A stretch of 64,000 nucleotides of DNA from Sandaracinobacteroides hominis (lineage in GTDB: Bacteria; Pseudomonadota; Alphaproteobacteria; Sphingomonadales; Sphingomonadaceae). The number at the start of each line of letters is the position of its first letter. Within the stretch, counting starts at the first letter, position 1. Where the stretch lies: the NCBI RefSeq assembly GCF_016464365.1, contig NZ_JADCUC010000005.1, forward strand, positions 62,001-126,000, read 5' to 3'. The notes beneath the pieces were generated by a model that worked only from the letters and a program-made list of their open reading frames with translations, made no database searches and had not been told where the DNA came from. A program made the position numbers and the translations under genes. Shown here piece after piece: positions 30,189 to 39,259 of the stretch.

Positions 30189-31223
30189 ATGCACGAAATC
30201 CGCGAGCTGATCTGCAAGACCGAGCGCCACAGCAGCTTCTACCTGAGCTGTGGCGATCCTGAGGGTGTGCCGGTGATCTTCGTGCATGGGTGGCCGGAGT
30301 TGTCGATCTCGTGGCGGCATCAGCTGCCGCTGGTTGCAGGCCTTGGCTTTCATGCCGTGGCGCCGGACATGCGGGGCTATGGCCGGTCCGGCGTCTATCC
30401 GGCGCATTCCGACTATGCGCTGGAGGCGATTGTCGCCGACATGATCGAGCTGCTGGAGCATCTGGGGGCAGAGCGCGCGATCTGGGTGGGGCATGACTGG
30501 GGCGCGCCCGTGGTCTGGTCCATCGCGCAGCAGCATCCGGACCGCTGCCATGGGATAGCGGCCATGTGCCTGCCGTATCTGCCAGAGGGTTTCAGCATCG
30601 AGGCGGCGCTGCCACTTGCCGACAGGGCGCTCTATCCGGAAGGCGAGCACCCTGCGGCGCAGTGGGATTATCATCTGTTCTACCGCGAAAATTTCGCCGC
30701 CGCCTGCGCGGCCTTCGATGCCGATCCGCGGGCGATGGTGCGGCTGTGCTTCCGCACGGCCGATCCATCGTCAAAGGGGCAGCCTGCCATCACCGCAGGC
30801 GTCCGGGCGCGGGGCGGCTGGTTCGGGCCGGGGATGGCCGCGCCGCTGCTGCCGCGCGACGAAGCCGTGCTGACGCAAGCAGACGAGGATCGCTATGTGG
30901 AGGGGCTGCAGCGCAACGGCTTCTTCGGGCCGGACAGCTGGTACATGAACAGGGAGGCGAATGCCGCCTTTGCCGCACGGGCGAAGGGACAGTGGAAGCT
31001 GCAGATGCCGGTGCTGTTCCTGCACGCCGAATATGACGCCGTGTGCGAAACGCTGCAGTCGCGCCTGACGGAGCCAATGCGGGCCAATTGTGCGCAGCTG
31101 ACCGAGCGAGTGATCTCGGCAGGACATTTTCTGGCGCAGGAGCGCCCGCGCGAGGTGAGCGCGGCGCTGGTGCAGTGGATGGCGACGGCGCTTCCGGAGC
31201 TGTGGCCGGTGCGGGCGGTCTAG
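30189..31223 (+). CDS. Epoxide-hydrolase-type alpha/beta hydrolase
   Basis: A 344-residue alpha/beta hydrolase with features of epoxide hydrolases and related haloalkane enzymes: the oxyanion motif HGWPE (residues 33-37), the nucleophile elbow VGHDWGAP with Asp103 rather than Ser, the lid region, the late acid region (HAEYDAV) and the His in ISAGHFLAQE. An Asp nucleophile points to epoxide or C-halogen cleavage rather than ester hydrolysis. No signal peptide. The ATG follows GGGAGAGCAAC. It lies 14 bp after the nitronate monooxygenase gene, suggesting a shared detoxification or catabolic role. Confidence 0.85.
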   Translation: MHEIRELICKTERHSSFYLSCGDPEGVPVIFVHGWPELSISWRHQLPLVAGLGFHAVAPDMRGYGRSGVYPAHSDYALEAIVADMIELLEHLGAERAIWVGHDWGAPVVWSIAQQHPDRCHGIAAMCLPYLPEGFSIEAALPLADRALYPEGEHPAAQWDYHLFYRENFAAACAAFDADPRAMVRLCFRTADPSSKGQPAITAGVRARGGWFGPGMAAPLLPRDEAVLTQADEDRYVEGLQRNGFFGPDSWYMNREANAAFAARAKGQWKLQMPVLFLHAEYDAVCETLQSRLTEPMRANCAQLTERVISAGHFLAQERPREVSAALVQWMATALPELWPVRAV

Positions 31224-31234
31224 GACGTGAACTC

Positions 31235-31678
31235 CTAAGCTCTGGTTTTCCGCGTCAGCCACTGGAAGACGAAGCCGCCGATCAGGCCCGACAGCGTCAT
31301 CACGAACATCCCCATTCCCGTCCGCGCGCCGGCGAGCGGCGAGAAACCATAGACGAGGCGCATGGTGAAGAGGGCAAGGAAGACGGCGGCCCAGCCGGCC
31401 AACGCATAGGCGAAGGGTGCCAGCATGCCGGCACGGCGCTTCAACACGGCCGCGACGAGAAAGGCGATGAGCAGCGAGCCGAGCATCACCGGCCCCAGGG
31501 TGGGGAACAGGCCGAAGAAATCGCGGAAGATGGTCTTCAGCCGGATGCCGAACGGCAGCTCGGTGCCCAGTTCCGCCAGTGCAGATTGCACGAACAGGCT
31601 GTGCGACAGGCTGGCGAGCGCAGTGGTGACAAGCGCCGCCGCGAGGAGAGCCACTATCCGCCTGCCCCAATTGTGCAT
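31235..31678 (-). CDS. Four-helix inner-membrane protein of unknown function
   Basis: A 147-residue protein with about four hydrophobic segments: residues 8-24, 59-79 (TLGPVMLGSLLIAFLVAAVL), 86-107 and 120-140. A soluble loop of about 30 residues sits between helices 1 and 2 (QSALAELGTELPFGIRLKTI). No catalytic motif or known family recognised. It converges with the epoxide-hydrolase-like gene and is divergent from the sugar dehydrogenase gene 68 bp away. Confidence 0.7.
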   Translation of the reverse strand: MHNWGRRIVALLAAALVTTALASLSHSLFVQSALAELGTELPFGIRLKTIFRDFFGLFPTLGPVMLGSLLIAFLVAAVLKRRAGMLAPFAYALAGWAAVFLALFTMRLVYGFSPLAGARTGMGMFVMTLSGLIGGFVFQWLTRKTRA

Positions 31679-31745
31679 TTGCCTGTTCCTCCCGCCTTTG
31701 TTCCTGCTAGCCTAGCGGGCAATTGCCGGTTCGGGGAGAGAGAAT

Positions 31746-32840
31746 ATGTTGCGCACTCTGGCACTTCTGGCGTCTGTCGCGCTTGGGACGGCTGCAATCG
31801 CCGCGCCGGTGCCAACGCGCGTGGAAGTGGTGGCAAGCGGGCTGGACCATCCGTGGAGCCTGGCCTTCCTGCCCGGCGGCAGCGTGCTGGTGACGGAACG
31901 TAACGGCAAGCTGAAGCGGATCGAAGGCGGCAAGGTCTTTCCCGTGACCGGGGTTCCCGCTGTCTATAACGAAGGGCAGGGTGGCCTGTTCGACGTGGTG
32001 GCGCACCCGGATTTCAACAACAACGGGCTGATTTTCCTCAGCTATGCGCATGGAGCCAAGCAGGCGAACGGCACCCGCGTGGCCCGCGCCAAGCTGGTGG
32101 GCAACAGCCTGATCGAGGTGACGCCCATCTACACCGCGCTGCCGCTGAAGAGCGGTCCGGTGCATTTCGGTGCGCGCATGGCCTTCCTGCCGGATGGCAC
32201 CTTCCTGCTGGCGACCGGCGACGGCTTCGACTGGCGCGAGCGGGCGCAGAAGCTGGACAGCCCGCTTGGCAAGGTGATGCGGCTGACAATTGACGGCAAG
32301 GTCCCGCCGGACAACCCCTTTGTCAGCAATCCGGGGGCGCAGGGCAGCATCTTCACCCGCGGCCACCGCAACCCGCAGGGGCTGGCGTTCGATCCCGTGC
32401 GCGGCATCGTGTTCGAACATGAGCATGGGCCCAAGGGCGGCGACGAGGTGAACATCCTGAAGCCGGGGGCCAATTACGGCTGGCCGGTCGCCACCTTTGG
32501 CATGGACTATTCCGGCGCGACGATCTCTCCCTACACCGAGTATAAGGGGATGACACAGCCGATCGTCCATTGGGTACCGTCGATCGCGCCTTCGGGGCTG
32601 GCGGTCTATCGCGGCGCCATGTTCCCCGAATGGCAGGGCGACTTGCTGGTGGGGGCGCTGGTCGACCGGGAAGTGCGGCGCGTGCACCTGTCGCCCGATG
32701 CGAAGGTGCTGGGGCAGGAAAGCCTGTTCAAGCAGGTGGGCGAGCGGATTCGGGATGTGCGGGTGGCGCCTGACGGCAGTGTCTGGCTGACGACGGACGA
32801 TGCGGCCGGCAAGGTGCTGCGGGTCACCCGGGCAGACTAG
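31746..32840 (+). CDS. PQQ-dependent sugar dehydrogenase-type beta-propeller (GSDH family)
   Basis: A 364-residue periplasmic protein: a Sec signal (residues 1-20, ALASVALGTAAIAAP-like) followed by a six-bladed GSDH propeller (PF07995). Recognised segments: GLDHPWSLAFLPGGSVLVTE, EGQGGLFDVVAHPDF with the usual catalytic-His neighbourhood, GHRNPQGLAFDP, and the HEHGPKGGDEVNIL motif typical of the soluble aldose dehydrogenase (Asd/YliI) group. These enzymes oxidise aldose sugars with PQQ. No PQQ synthesis genes are in the window. Divergent from the membrane protein gene. Confidence 0.9.
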   Translation: MLRTLALLASVALGTAAIAAPVPTRVEVVASGLDHPWSLAFLPGGSVLVTERNGKLKRIEGGKVFPVTGVPAVYNEGQGGLFDVVAHPDFNNNGLIFLSYAHGAKQANGTRVARAKLVGNSLIEVTPIYTALPLKSGPVHFGARMAFLPDGTFLLATGDGFDWRERAQKLDSPLGKVMRLTIDGKVPPDNPFVSNPGAQGSIFTRGHRNPQGLAFDPVRGIVFEHEHGPKGGDEVNILKPGANYGWPVATFGMDYSGATISPYTEYKGMTQPIVHWVPSIAPSGLAVYRGAMFPEWQGDLLVGALVDREVRRVHLSPDAKVLGQESLFKQVGERIRDVRVAPDGSVWLTTDDAAGKVLRVTRAD

Positions 32841-32852
32841 GACGTCCTAAGC

Positions 32853-33572
32853 TTATTCGGCCGCCTGTTTTTCCGCGCCGGCCTCCTTCTTGCGCCCGGC
32901 GAGCGTGCTGGCGAGAAAGGCGTGGCCCTCGGGCGTGGCAACGAGGCTGGCTACGAAGTGCCGGAGATCGGCCAGCCGTTCCTCGCGATTGTCCACGATA
33001 TTGCCCATCTGCATGGCGCCTTCCGTAAGAAAACGCACGACATCACTCGCCAGCTGAGAATCCATCGATGCGAACAGCTCCGGGGGAAGCGACTGCTCTG
33101 CCAGCCGGCTGCGGCCGCGGTCGAATGCTTCCAGTGCCGGGCGGATCACCTCTGCCAGCTCGGGGTCGGTGCGCGCCGCCATCGCAAGTTCCGAAAAGGC
33201 TGCGAATTCGGGTGTCTCCAGCTGCTTCCAGCTGATCTCCGCCACAACCGAACGGAATTGGGGCGTGGTGAAGCCGCCCGAAAAGCTTGCCTCCGCCACC
33301 GATTTCTGAAGCATCTCCATGCGCCGACGGGCGAGGTGGTGGATAACGGCGGTCAGCAGCTCTCGGCGGCTGCCGAAATGGTAGAGCATCGCCGGCCGGG
33401 TGAGGCCGGCCCGCGCCGCGACGGCGCCGGTTGAAAAGCGCTGGTAGCCTTGTTCGGCCAATATGTCCCGAGCTGCCTCCAGGATCCGCCGCCGGGTGCT
33501 CCGGCTTTTTGCCAGCTCGTTTCCGGACAGCGCCGTGGGATCGGGAACAGCTGGAAGCAGCGAGTTCGGCAT
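32853..33572 (-). CDS. TetR/AcrR-family transcriptional regulator
   Basis: A 239-residue protein with an N-terminal TetR helix-turn-helix (residues 24-75: RRRILEAARDILAEQGYQRF, then GAVAARAGLTRPAMLYHFGS) and an all-helical ligand-binding C-terminal domain of unknown ligand. The ATG shares its A with the TGA of the upstream isoaspartyl peptidase gene (TGATG), so the two are translationally coupled. It may regulate that operon or neighbouring genes, but no operator was recognised. Confidence 0.9.
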   Translation of the reverse strand: MPNSLLPAVPDPTALSGNELAKSRSTRRRILEAARDILAEQGYQRFSTGAVAARAGLTRPAMLYHFGSRRELLTAVIHHLARRRMEMLQKSVAEASFSGGFTTPQFRSVVAEISWKQLETPEFAAFSELAMAARTDPELAEVIRPALEAFDRGRSRLAEQSLPPELFASMDSQLASDVVRFLTEGAMQMGNIVDNREERLADLRHFVASLVATPEGHAFLASTLAGRKKEAGAEKQAAE

Positions 33573-34453
33573 CAGATCGCGGCCATGGGCTGGAGGTGGG
33601 ATCCGGCGGCTGCGCGCTTCAGACCGGCCGAGTTCCAGGCAAAGGCGGGGATACCGTCGGCCCCCATCGCGATGATGCCGCCATCGCCGCCCAGCCGCGC
33701 CACCTCGGCCAGCATGGCCTCGCAGGCCTCCACCAGCGGCTGGCCGCCGTAACGCATGCGGGCCGACACATCGCGAGCGCCGCCGGACAGGATGAACATC
33801 TCGCCGATGCCGGTGCAGCTGGCGGCGAGGATGTCGTCCGCCCAGGTTCCGGCGCCGAGCACCGGCGCATCGCCGACGCGGCCAGGCCGCTTGCCATAGA
33901 TGCCACCGGTCGAGGTGGCCGCCGCCAGCCGCCCCTCGCGGTCCAGCGCTACGGCGCCGACCGTGCCGTGGCCCAGCCGATCGGGGCCGACATCGACTTC
34001 GGATTGCTGCACGCCCACCGGCAGGCGGAAGAAATCCGGCCGCTTGCCGATCGGCGGAACGCCTGCTTGGTGCGCAAAGCGAATGGCGCCTTCGCCCGCG
34101 AGCAGCACATGCGGTGTTCTCTCCAGCACGGCGCGTGCAGCCGCCACCGGGCTTTCCACATCGCGGATCACGGCCACCGCCCCGGCGCGCATCAAGGCGC
34201 CGTCCATGATGGCGGCATCCATCTCCACCGAACCGTCAAGCCCTGGCGGCGATCCCCGGCCGGCAACGTAGAGCCCCGACGCTTCCATGTCTGCAACCGC
34301 CTGCTCGACGGTATCGAGGGCGCTGGCCCCACCGGCCAGCCGGGCCTCGCCGGTCGCGACCAGTTGCGTCATGTGGGCCACCACTTCGGAATAGTCCCGC
34401 CCGGGCTTCACCCCGGCGCCGCCGTGGATCGCAAGGGTCCAGCGGTCTTTCAC
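33572..34453 (-). CDS. Isoaspartyl peptidase/L-asparaginase (Ntn hydrolase, T2 family)
   Basis: A 293-residue protein of the plant-type asparaginase family (PF01112). It begins LAIHGGAG, and the autocleavage and catalytic site is GHGTVGAVALDREGRLAA, where the Thr after G-H-G becomes the N-terminal nucleophile. GGIYGKRPGRVGDAPVLGAGTWAD follows. It would hydrolyse beta-aspartyl peptides or asparagine after self-processing into alpha and beta subunits. No signal peptide, so it is probably cytoplasmic. It is coupled to the TetR gene downstream. Confidence 0.9.
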   Translation of the reverse strand: MKDRWTLAIHGGAGVKPGRDYSEVVAHMTQLVATGEARLAGGASALDTVEQAVADMEASGLYVAGRGSPPGLDGSVEMDAAIMDGALMRAGAVAVIRDVESPVAAARAVLERTPHVLLAGEGAIRFAHQAGVPPIGKRPDFFRLPVGVQQSEVDVGPDRLGHGTVGAVALDREGRLAAATSTGGIYGKRPGRVGDAPVLGAGTWADDILAASCTGIGEMFILSGGARDVSARMRYGGQPLVEACEAMLAEVARLGGDGGIIAMGADGIPAFAWNSAGLKRAAAGSHLQPMAAI

Positions 34454-34533
34454 CGAATGGCTTCCGTGCAGATGGCGGATCTCAGGCGGCGGCAGGTTGA
34501 AGGCAAGACGTACCCTTTCCGGACTCGTTGGTT

Positions 34534-34851
34534 CTATCCCTGTCTGGAGAGCGCACGTTTTTCAACTGCCCGCATGGTCGGTCTGAGCCAGTTCAACGCA
34601 GGTTCGTGCGGCGCCCGCGCGTGGAATCGCGCGGCCGCCGGGATCACCCTGGCGTCACCCTTTGAAAGTGCAAGGAAAGTCCGGCCGAACTCCAGCATGG
34701 CGGCCACCCAGGGGGCAGGCTCGCCCAGCAGAAATAATTCGAGCCACTTGATGCAGGGGTCCGCCAGTGCATGTTCTCCGAAGGAGAGGGCGCCGAGTAG
34801 AGCCGATCCATAGAGGCCGTCAGCGGAATGTGCGGTGGGCATCGTCAGCAC
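34534..34851 (-). CDS. Hypothetical protein, possibly a 5'-damaged gene
   Basis: A 105-residue frame starting at a GTG (34849-34851), with codon choice like its neighbours (G/C-rich third positions). It includes LGEPAPWVAAMLEFGRTFLA and a basic C-terminus. No family recognised. The frame stays open upstream for about 53 more codons, right up to the TGA of the esterase gene (35011-35013), and has protein-like content (GLQALLRRELSAAPEPATLA), but this stretch has no ATG, GTG or TTG start. Either it starts at the GTG, or it is the remnant of a longer gene, or a coincidental open frame. Confidence 0.4.
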   Translation of the reverse strand: MLTMPTAHSADGLYGSALLGALSFGEHALADPCIKWLELFLLGEPAPWVAAMLEFGRTFLALSKGDARVIPAAARFHARAPHEPALNWLRPTMRAVEKRALSRQG

Positions 34852-35010
34852 CCGCGCGCGACGGCGGCGGCTTCGGCGGGCGAGTTCCGGCGCAAGCGCG
34901 AGCGTTGCAGGCTCCGGCGCGGCGGAAAGTTCGCGCCGAAGCAGTGCCTGCAGCCCCCGATGTCGCTGACGTGCCTTGTCGATGGGGCAAGGGATCGCCG
35001 CCTGACCGCG

Positions 35011-35973
35011 TCAGCTGCTGCCGAACAACCCTCTGGCGCGCGCAAAGGCAAGAAACAGGTTCGGCCATTCGGCGGTGGGCGTTCCCACCACCTGCCGCAG
35101 GCCGAAGCCGTGGCCGCCGGTGGGGAACAGATGCGTTTCGGTGACGATGCCGCGCGCCACCAGCGCCTCGCGCAACAGCAGTGTGTTGGCTACCGGAACG
35201 GCGCCGTCGTCCTCCGCATGGCAGAGGAAGTGCGGCGGAGCGTCGGCCGGGATATGGGCGGCGGGGTTGTGCGCGCGTTCCAGCTCTGGCCCGGCCTCCT
35301 TGCCGATCAACAGGTCGCGCGAGCCGGCGTGCGCCATCGGCGCGGTCATCGAAATCACCGGATAGATGGGCGCGGCCAGGAAAGGCCTTGCAGAAAGTCT
35401 GTCAACGGTATCCGATATGGGGCGCGCGGCAAAGGCAAAGCGCGCGGCGAGATCTGCTGCCAGGTGTCCGCCGGCAGAGAAGCCCATCACCCCGAGCCGG
35501 ACAGGATCGACGCCGAATTCTGCCGCGCGGGAGCGGATCAGCCGCATCGCCCGCTGTGCATCGATCAGCGGCGTGTCGGATCGGCGGCTCCAGCCGTCTG
35601 CGGGAAGCCGGTAGAAGAGCACGAAGGCAGTGATGCCACGCGCCGCCAGCCAATTGCCCAGCTCGAAGCCCTCCTTGTCGACGACGACATGTTTGTAGCC
35701 GCCGCCGGGGCAGATGAGCATGGCCGCACCGGTTGGATTTGCAGCGCGGAAGACGACGAGGCGTGGATCGGAAATACCGCTTACCGCCCGGTCGCGGAAA
35801 TCGGCCTTGCCGCGCTCCGTTACCACTTCCACCGGCAGTTTGGCCGGTGCATCCGGAGCGCCATTGGGCCAGAGCCGGATGGTGTCGGCAGGTTCGGAAA
35901 AAGCGCTGGCGCCGCTGGCGGAAAGTGCAAGCGCGAGGCCGATGGCGCCCCTGCGATCCAGTTCCATCTGCAT
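35011..35973 (-). CDS. Secreted alpha/beta hydrolase, acetyl-esterase-like
   Basis: A 320-residue protein. An N-terminal signal-like segment (residues 9-25, GAIGLALALSASGASA) is followed by an alpha/beta hydrolase of the BD-FAE/acetyl-xylan or pectin-esterase-like group: oxyanion ICPGGGYKHVV, nucleophile elbow MGFSAGGHLAADLA, acid region CHAEDDGAVP and catalytic His in LFPTGGHGFGL. Position next to a receptor and pectate lyase suggests removal of acetyl groups from plant polysaccharide in the periplasm. That role is inference from context; the hydrolase fold is clear. Confidence 0.85.
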   Translation of the reverse strand: MQMELDRRGAIGLALALSASGASAFSEPADTIRLWPNGAPDAPAKLPVEVVTERGKADFRDRAVSGISDPRLVVFRAANPTGAAMLICPGGGYKHVVVDKEGFELGNWLAARGITAFVLFYRLPADGWSRRSDTPLIDAQRAMRLIRSRAAEFGVDPVRLGVMGFSAGGHLAADLAARFAFAARPISDTVDRLSARPFLAAPIYPVISMTAPMAHAGSRDLLIGKEAGPELERAHNPAAHIPADAPPHFLCHAEDDGAVPVANTLLLREALVARGIVTETHLFPTGGHGFGLRQVVGTPTAEWPNLFLAFARARGLFGSS

Positions 35974-35989
35974 ATGCTTTCATCGCCCA

Positions 35990-36030
35990 GCAAAATGGCG
36001 CCGGCAACAGGGTTGCCGGCGCCAGGGTTG
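35990..36030 (-). terminator. Strong terminator downstream of the pectin-locus receptor
   Basis: A perfect 13-bp stem TGGCGCCGGCAAC / GTTGCCGGCGCCA (35996-36008, 36012-36024) with a 3-nt loop. It is followed on the minus strand by TTTTGC. It separates the receptor transcript from the esterase gene. Confidence 0.8.
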
Positions 36031-36050
36031 AAGCTTGTCGAACGGCAAGG

Positions 36051-38930
36051 CTACATGTTGAAGCGGGCGCCGAAGGTGATCGTGCGGCCGAAGTGGTTGC
36101 TCTCGTAGTTGCGCTGCGCTTCCGCATCGCTGATGCGGTTGCGATAGGCGTCTGTCAGGTTATTGCCTTCCAGCGACAGCTCAATGTTCTCCGTGACCTT
36201 GTAGCGCATCGAGGCATCGACGTTGATCTGGCTGGCATAGCCTTCGAAGATGTTGCCGGTGCCGCTGTTCGCGTCGTTGTAGCCGCCGCGCTTTGCGAGG
36301 CTGGCGCGGGCGCTGAACTTGGCATCTTCGTAATAGAGCGTGGCGTTCCAGGCCACTTGGGACAGGTTGAACAGATCGCCCTTCTTCGCCGGGTCGTTCA
36401 CGTTCGCCCCGAATGTGCAGGCTGCGTTGGGATTGGTAGGATTGCGTACGCAAGGAACAATGGTTGGCCCAGCTACGCTGTAAGTCGCGCTAGAACCGAT
36501 GAAGGTGGCGTTGACGATCCCACCGAAGCGGCTGAGGAAGCCAGGAAGGAATGTGAAAGGTGCCTGTGCGGAAAGCTCGACACCCTGCAACCAACCGCCC
36601 GTGCCGTTGACGATAGAATTGATGGTCCAGAGCTGACCCTCGGGATTTTGCGCCGCAGGCGATCCGGGGGGAATGATCGATGTCGGAAGACCGGTGGAAG
36701 CAAACGTGCCGCTGCGCACATCGGCAATCGGGAAGCTGGAGATATCCTTGCGGAACCACGCGACCGAGAAGATCGAGTCCGGCGCGAAATACCATTCGAC
36801 CGCAAGGTCATAGGCAGTGGCGCGGAACGGATCAAGGAACGGGTTACCGAAGTTCACCCGATAGTTGAAGCCGTCGACCGAGCCGCCGGGCGTGAGGTTG
36901 GCGAGGGTCGGGCGTGTCATGACATTTGCAATGGAGCCGCGGATGATAAGGTCTTCAGCCGGGAACAGTGCGACGTTCATCGACGGCAGCCAATCCTCGT
37001 AGGTGCGGTCGACGGTGACGGGCGTGCCGCTGGAAAGACCGGTCGAGGTTTGTGACGTCTTCACATAGCGGATGCCGGCGTTCGCCCGATACTCCAGCCC
37101 GAAGATCGAGCCCTTCATGTCGAACTGCAGATAGCCGCCGGAGACCTCCTCGCTGACGCTGCGGGTGTTGCCCGCGTCGACGACCGGGGTGCGATCATAG
37201 AGCTTGGTGAAGTCGGCAGATTTGTCGAGGTTCGGGATCAGCCACTCGTTCGTGGTGCCAGAAGGCTGGCCGGCGTTGCCGAGCTTGAAGCTTTCCTCAA
37301 GCCCGCTAGCTGCAAAGCCGTAGACGGCCGTTGGGCCGAACACCGAAGATGCCGTGCAGGTGAGGGTACCGAGCACCAGATCCTTGCCACCGCCGGTTGG
37401 GCAGACCACCGTGTCCCGCGTGAAGGCGGTGCTGTCGAAGGTGAACTTCCGCCAGACGACGCCGGTCTTCACGGTGAAGTCTTCCGCCAGATCCCACTCG
37501 GTGCGCAGCTGCGCCGTGCGGAACTTGTTGGTGACGTTGGAAGGACGGTCGCGGATTTCCGCCAGCTGGAAGTTGGAGGCGTCGGTGACGCTGGTGCCAA
37601 ACGTCAGGCGCGGCCGGCGCATGTCGGTGTAATCATACTGGTAGTTCTGGGCGTCGCGATCATCGAAGACGAAAGTGGTTTCCTTCGGCACGTCGGCGTC
37701 GGACTGCGAAATCCCGCCCATCGCCGTGAAGCGGAAGGTATCGCTCAGGTCCTGGTCCCAGGTTACGCCCACCTGGTAGAACTTCGTCTTGCTGACCTTC
37801 TGGAAATGCTCGGTTCGGACCCAGGCGTCGTTCAGCGTCGCCGCGATCATGTTGTTGTTGTCGTCGACCTTGAAGTTCACCACGTCGATCGAGCGTTCGT
37901 TGGATCGAAGCAGCACTTCACCCCACTTCTCGGTGCGGGTTTCCTTGAAGCTGGAGAAGAGGCCGTCGATCGAGACCTTGGTTGCTTCCGTGGGCGACCA
38001 TTGCAGGCTGCCGGTCATCCCCAGCCGCTCGCGTTCGTGGCGCACTTCGCCATAGCGCGGAATACGCGGGTGGAAGGCGAGTGCTGCCTGATCGCAGATG
38101 GCGCTCGGCTGATAGAAACCGCCGGAGTTGCGGACCGGTGTGGTTCCTGTGTTCGAGTTGAAGAAGCAGGGTTGGCCGTTGACGCTGTCGAAGCGGGCCT
38201 GCGCCCAGCGGACGGTGTTGTTGCCGAGCTCGAGGGTGTCGGACTTCTGGTAGGCAGCCGAAACCGAGGCGCCGAAGGTGCCGTCGGGCGACTTCCACGA
38301 GAGCAGGCCGGAGAGGCGCGGGCTGACGTTCTTGGAGAGGTCGTTATAGGCGCCTTGTACAGCGCCGACGACGGTGATCCCGTCCTTGCCGCCCATCGGA
38401 TTGCCGGTGTTGAGGTCGATGATGGCGCCCAGTGAGCCTTCATCGAGCGAGGCCTCAGCCGTCTTGTGCACAACGATGGAGCTGAACAGTTCCGAGGCAA
38501 AGACATTGAAGTCGAACGAGCGGTCGCGGTTGGACGAGGCGCCGTCGTTCGAGGTGGCGATGGTCTCCATGCCGTTCACGCGGACGCGGGTGAACTGCGG
38601 GCCGAGGCCGCGCACGGTGATGGCGCGGCCTTCGCCACCGTCACGCTGGATGGTGATGCCGGGAATCCGCTGCAGGGATTCTGCAAGGTTCTGGTCGGGG
38701 AACTTGGCAATATCTTCGGCAACGATGGCGTCGACGGCGGTCACCGAATCCCGCTTGATGTCCAGCGCAGCGCCCAACGAGGCGCGGAAGCCAGTGACGA
38801 TGATGTCTTCGGCCGCCTGTGTGTCAGCGGGTTCGCCCGCGGTCTGGGCGAAGGCGGCGCTGGCAGACAGAACCAAGGCAAGCGCAGTGCTCCAGCGGGC
38901 GGCAGCGCGGAAGGTGGCGGGACGTGTCAT
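36051..38930 (-). CDS. TonB-dependent receptor of the pectin/uronate locus
   Basis: A 959-residue outer-membrane receptor. The signal peptide (residues 1-28, cleavage after AFA) is followed by the TonB-box region (EDIIVTGFRASLGAALDIKR), the plug (FPDQNLAESLQRIPGITIQR, RGLGPQFTRVRVNGMETIAT, DEGSLGAIIDLNTG) and the barrel ending FGRTITFGARFNM. The plug variant belongs to the carbohydrate-linked receptors common in Caulobacter and sphingomonads. It would import oligogalacturonides. Of the candidate starts, ATG 38930 has GGGGAG at 7 nt. An operator-like site lies 43 bp upstream, shared in sequence with the lyase and kduI promoters. Divergent from the lyase gene. Confidence 0.92.
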   Translation of the reverse strand: MTRPATFRAAARWSTALALVLSASAAFAQTAGEPADTQAAEDIIVTGFRASLGAALDIKRDSVTAVDAIVAEDIAKFPDQNLAESLQRIPGITIQRDGGEGRAITVRGLGPQFTRVRVNGMETIATSNDGASSNRDRSFDFNVFASELFSSIVVHKTAEASLDEGSLGAIIDLNTGNPMGGKDGITVVGAVQGAYNDLSKNVSPRLSGLLSWKSPDGTFGASVSAAYQKSDTLELGNNTVRWAQARFDSVNGQPCFFNSNTGTTPVRNSGGFYQPSAICDQAALAFHPRIPRYGEVRHERERLGMTGSLQWSPTEATKVSIDGLFSSFKETRTEKWGEVLLRSNERSIDVVNFKVDDNNNMIAATLNDAWVRTEHFQKVSKTKFYQVGVTWDQDLSDTFRFTAMGGISQSDADVPKETTFVFDDRDAQNYQYDYTDMRRPRLTFGTSVTDASNFQLAEIRDRPSNVTNKFRTAQLRTEWDLAEDFTVKTGVVWRKFTFDSTAFTRDTVVCPTGGGKDLVLGTLTCTASSVFGPTAVYGFAASGLEESFKLGNAGQPSGTTNEWLIPNLDKSADFTKLYDRTPVVDAGNTRSVSEEVSGGYLQFDMKGSIFGLEYRANAGIRYVKTSQTSTGLSSGTPVTVDRTYEDWLPSMNVALFPAEDLIIRGSIANVMTRPTLANLTPGGSVDGFNYRVNFGNPFLDPFRATAYDLAVEWYFAPDSIFSVAWFRKDISSFPIADVRSGTFASTGLPTSIIPPGSPAAQNPEGQLWTINSIVNGTGGWLQGVELSAQAPFTFLPGFLSRFGGIVNATFIGSSATYSVAGPTIVPCVRNPTNPNAACTFGANVNDPAKKGDLFNLSQVAWNATLYYEDAKFSARASLAKRGGYNDANSGTGNIFEGYASQINVDASMRYKVTENIELSLEGNNLTDAYRNRISDAEAQRNYESNHFGRTITFGARFNM

Positions 38931-38954
38931 TCTCATTCTCCCCATGAACCCGAA

Positions 38955-38986
38955 CCCTGTTGAAACAGGGCATGACACCGGTAACC
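38955..38986 (-). promoter_or_regulatory. LacI-type operator (38973-38986) and adjacent inverted repeat upstream of the receptor
   Basis: The minus-strand sequence GGTTACCGGTGTCA at 38973-38986 is one of four near-identical sites in the locus. Just downstream, CCCTGTT-GA-AACAGGG (38955-38970) is a perfect 7-bp inverted repeat that could be a second regulator site or a leader hairpin. Confidence 0.7.
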
Positions 38987-39153
38987 AAAACCGACCTGCC
39001 AAAGCTGCGAGGGAAAGGGAACTGGCGCGATTTCACGCGTCGTTCCTGCCGATTCGGCCTGCCGGTGTGACCCGGCTTGCCCGATTTCCTCCCTCGCGCC
39101 GCCTTGGCTGGCGGTCTTTCCGGCACTTGCGACGAGTTGTTTACCATCGCCGA

Positions 39154-39182
39154 TTGTCTTGAAGTAACCGGTGTCATAAGAA
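39154..39182 (+). promoter_or_regulatory. Promoter of the pectate lyase gene with operator in the spacer
   Basis: TTGTCT (39154-39159) and TAAGAA (39177-39182) are 17 nt apart. The operator-like AGTAACCGGTGTCA (39163-39176) fills the spacer, a classic place for repressor binding. Confidence 0.65.
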
Positions 39183-39259
39183 CCTTGTTACAGCTCGCCG
39201 CTGCTGTCAAGGCAGATGACGACAACATGAATGGGCCGGAATGGCCGGGGAGGTTTTTG

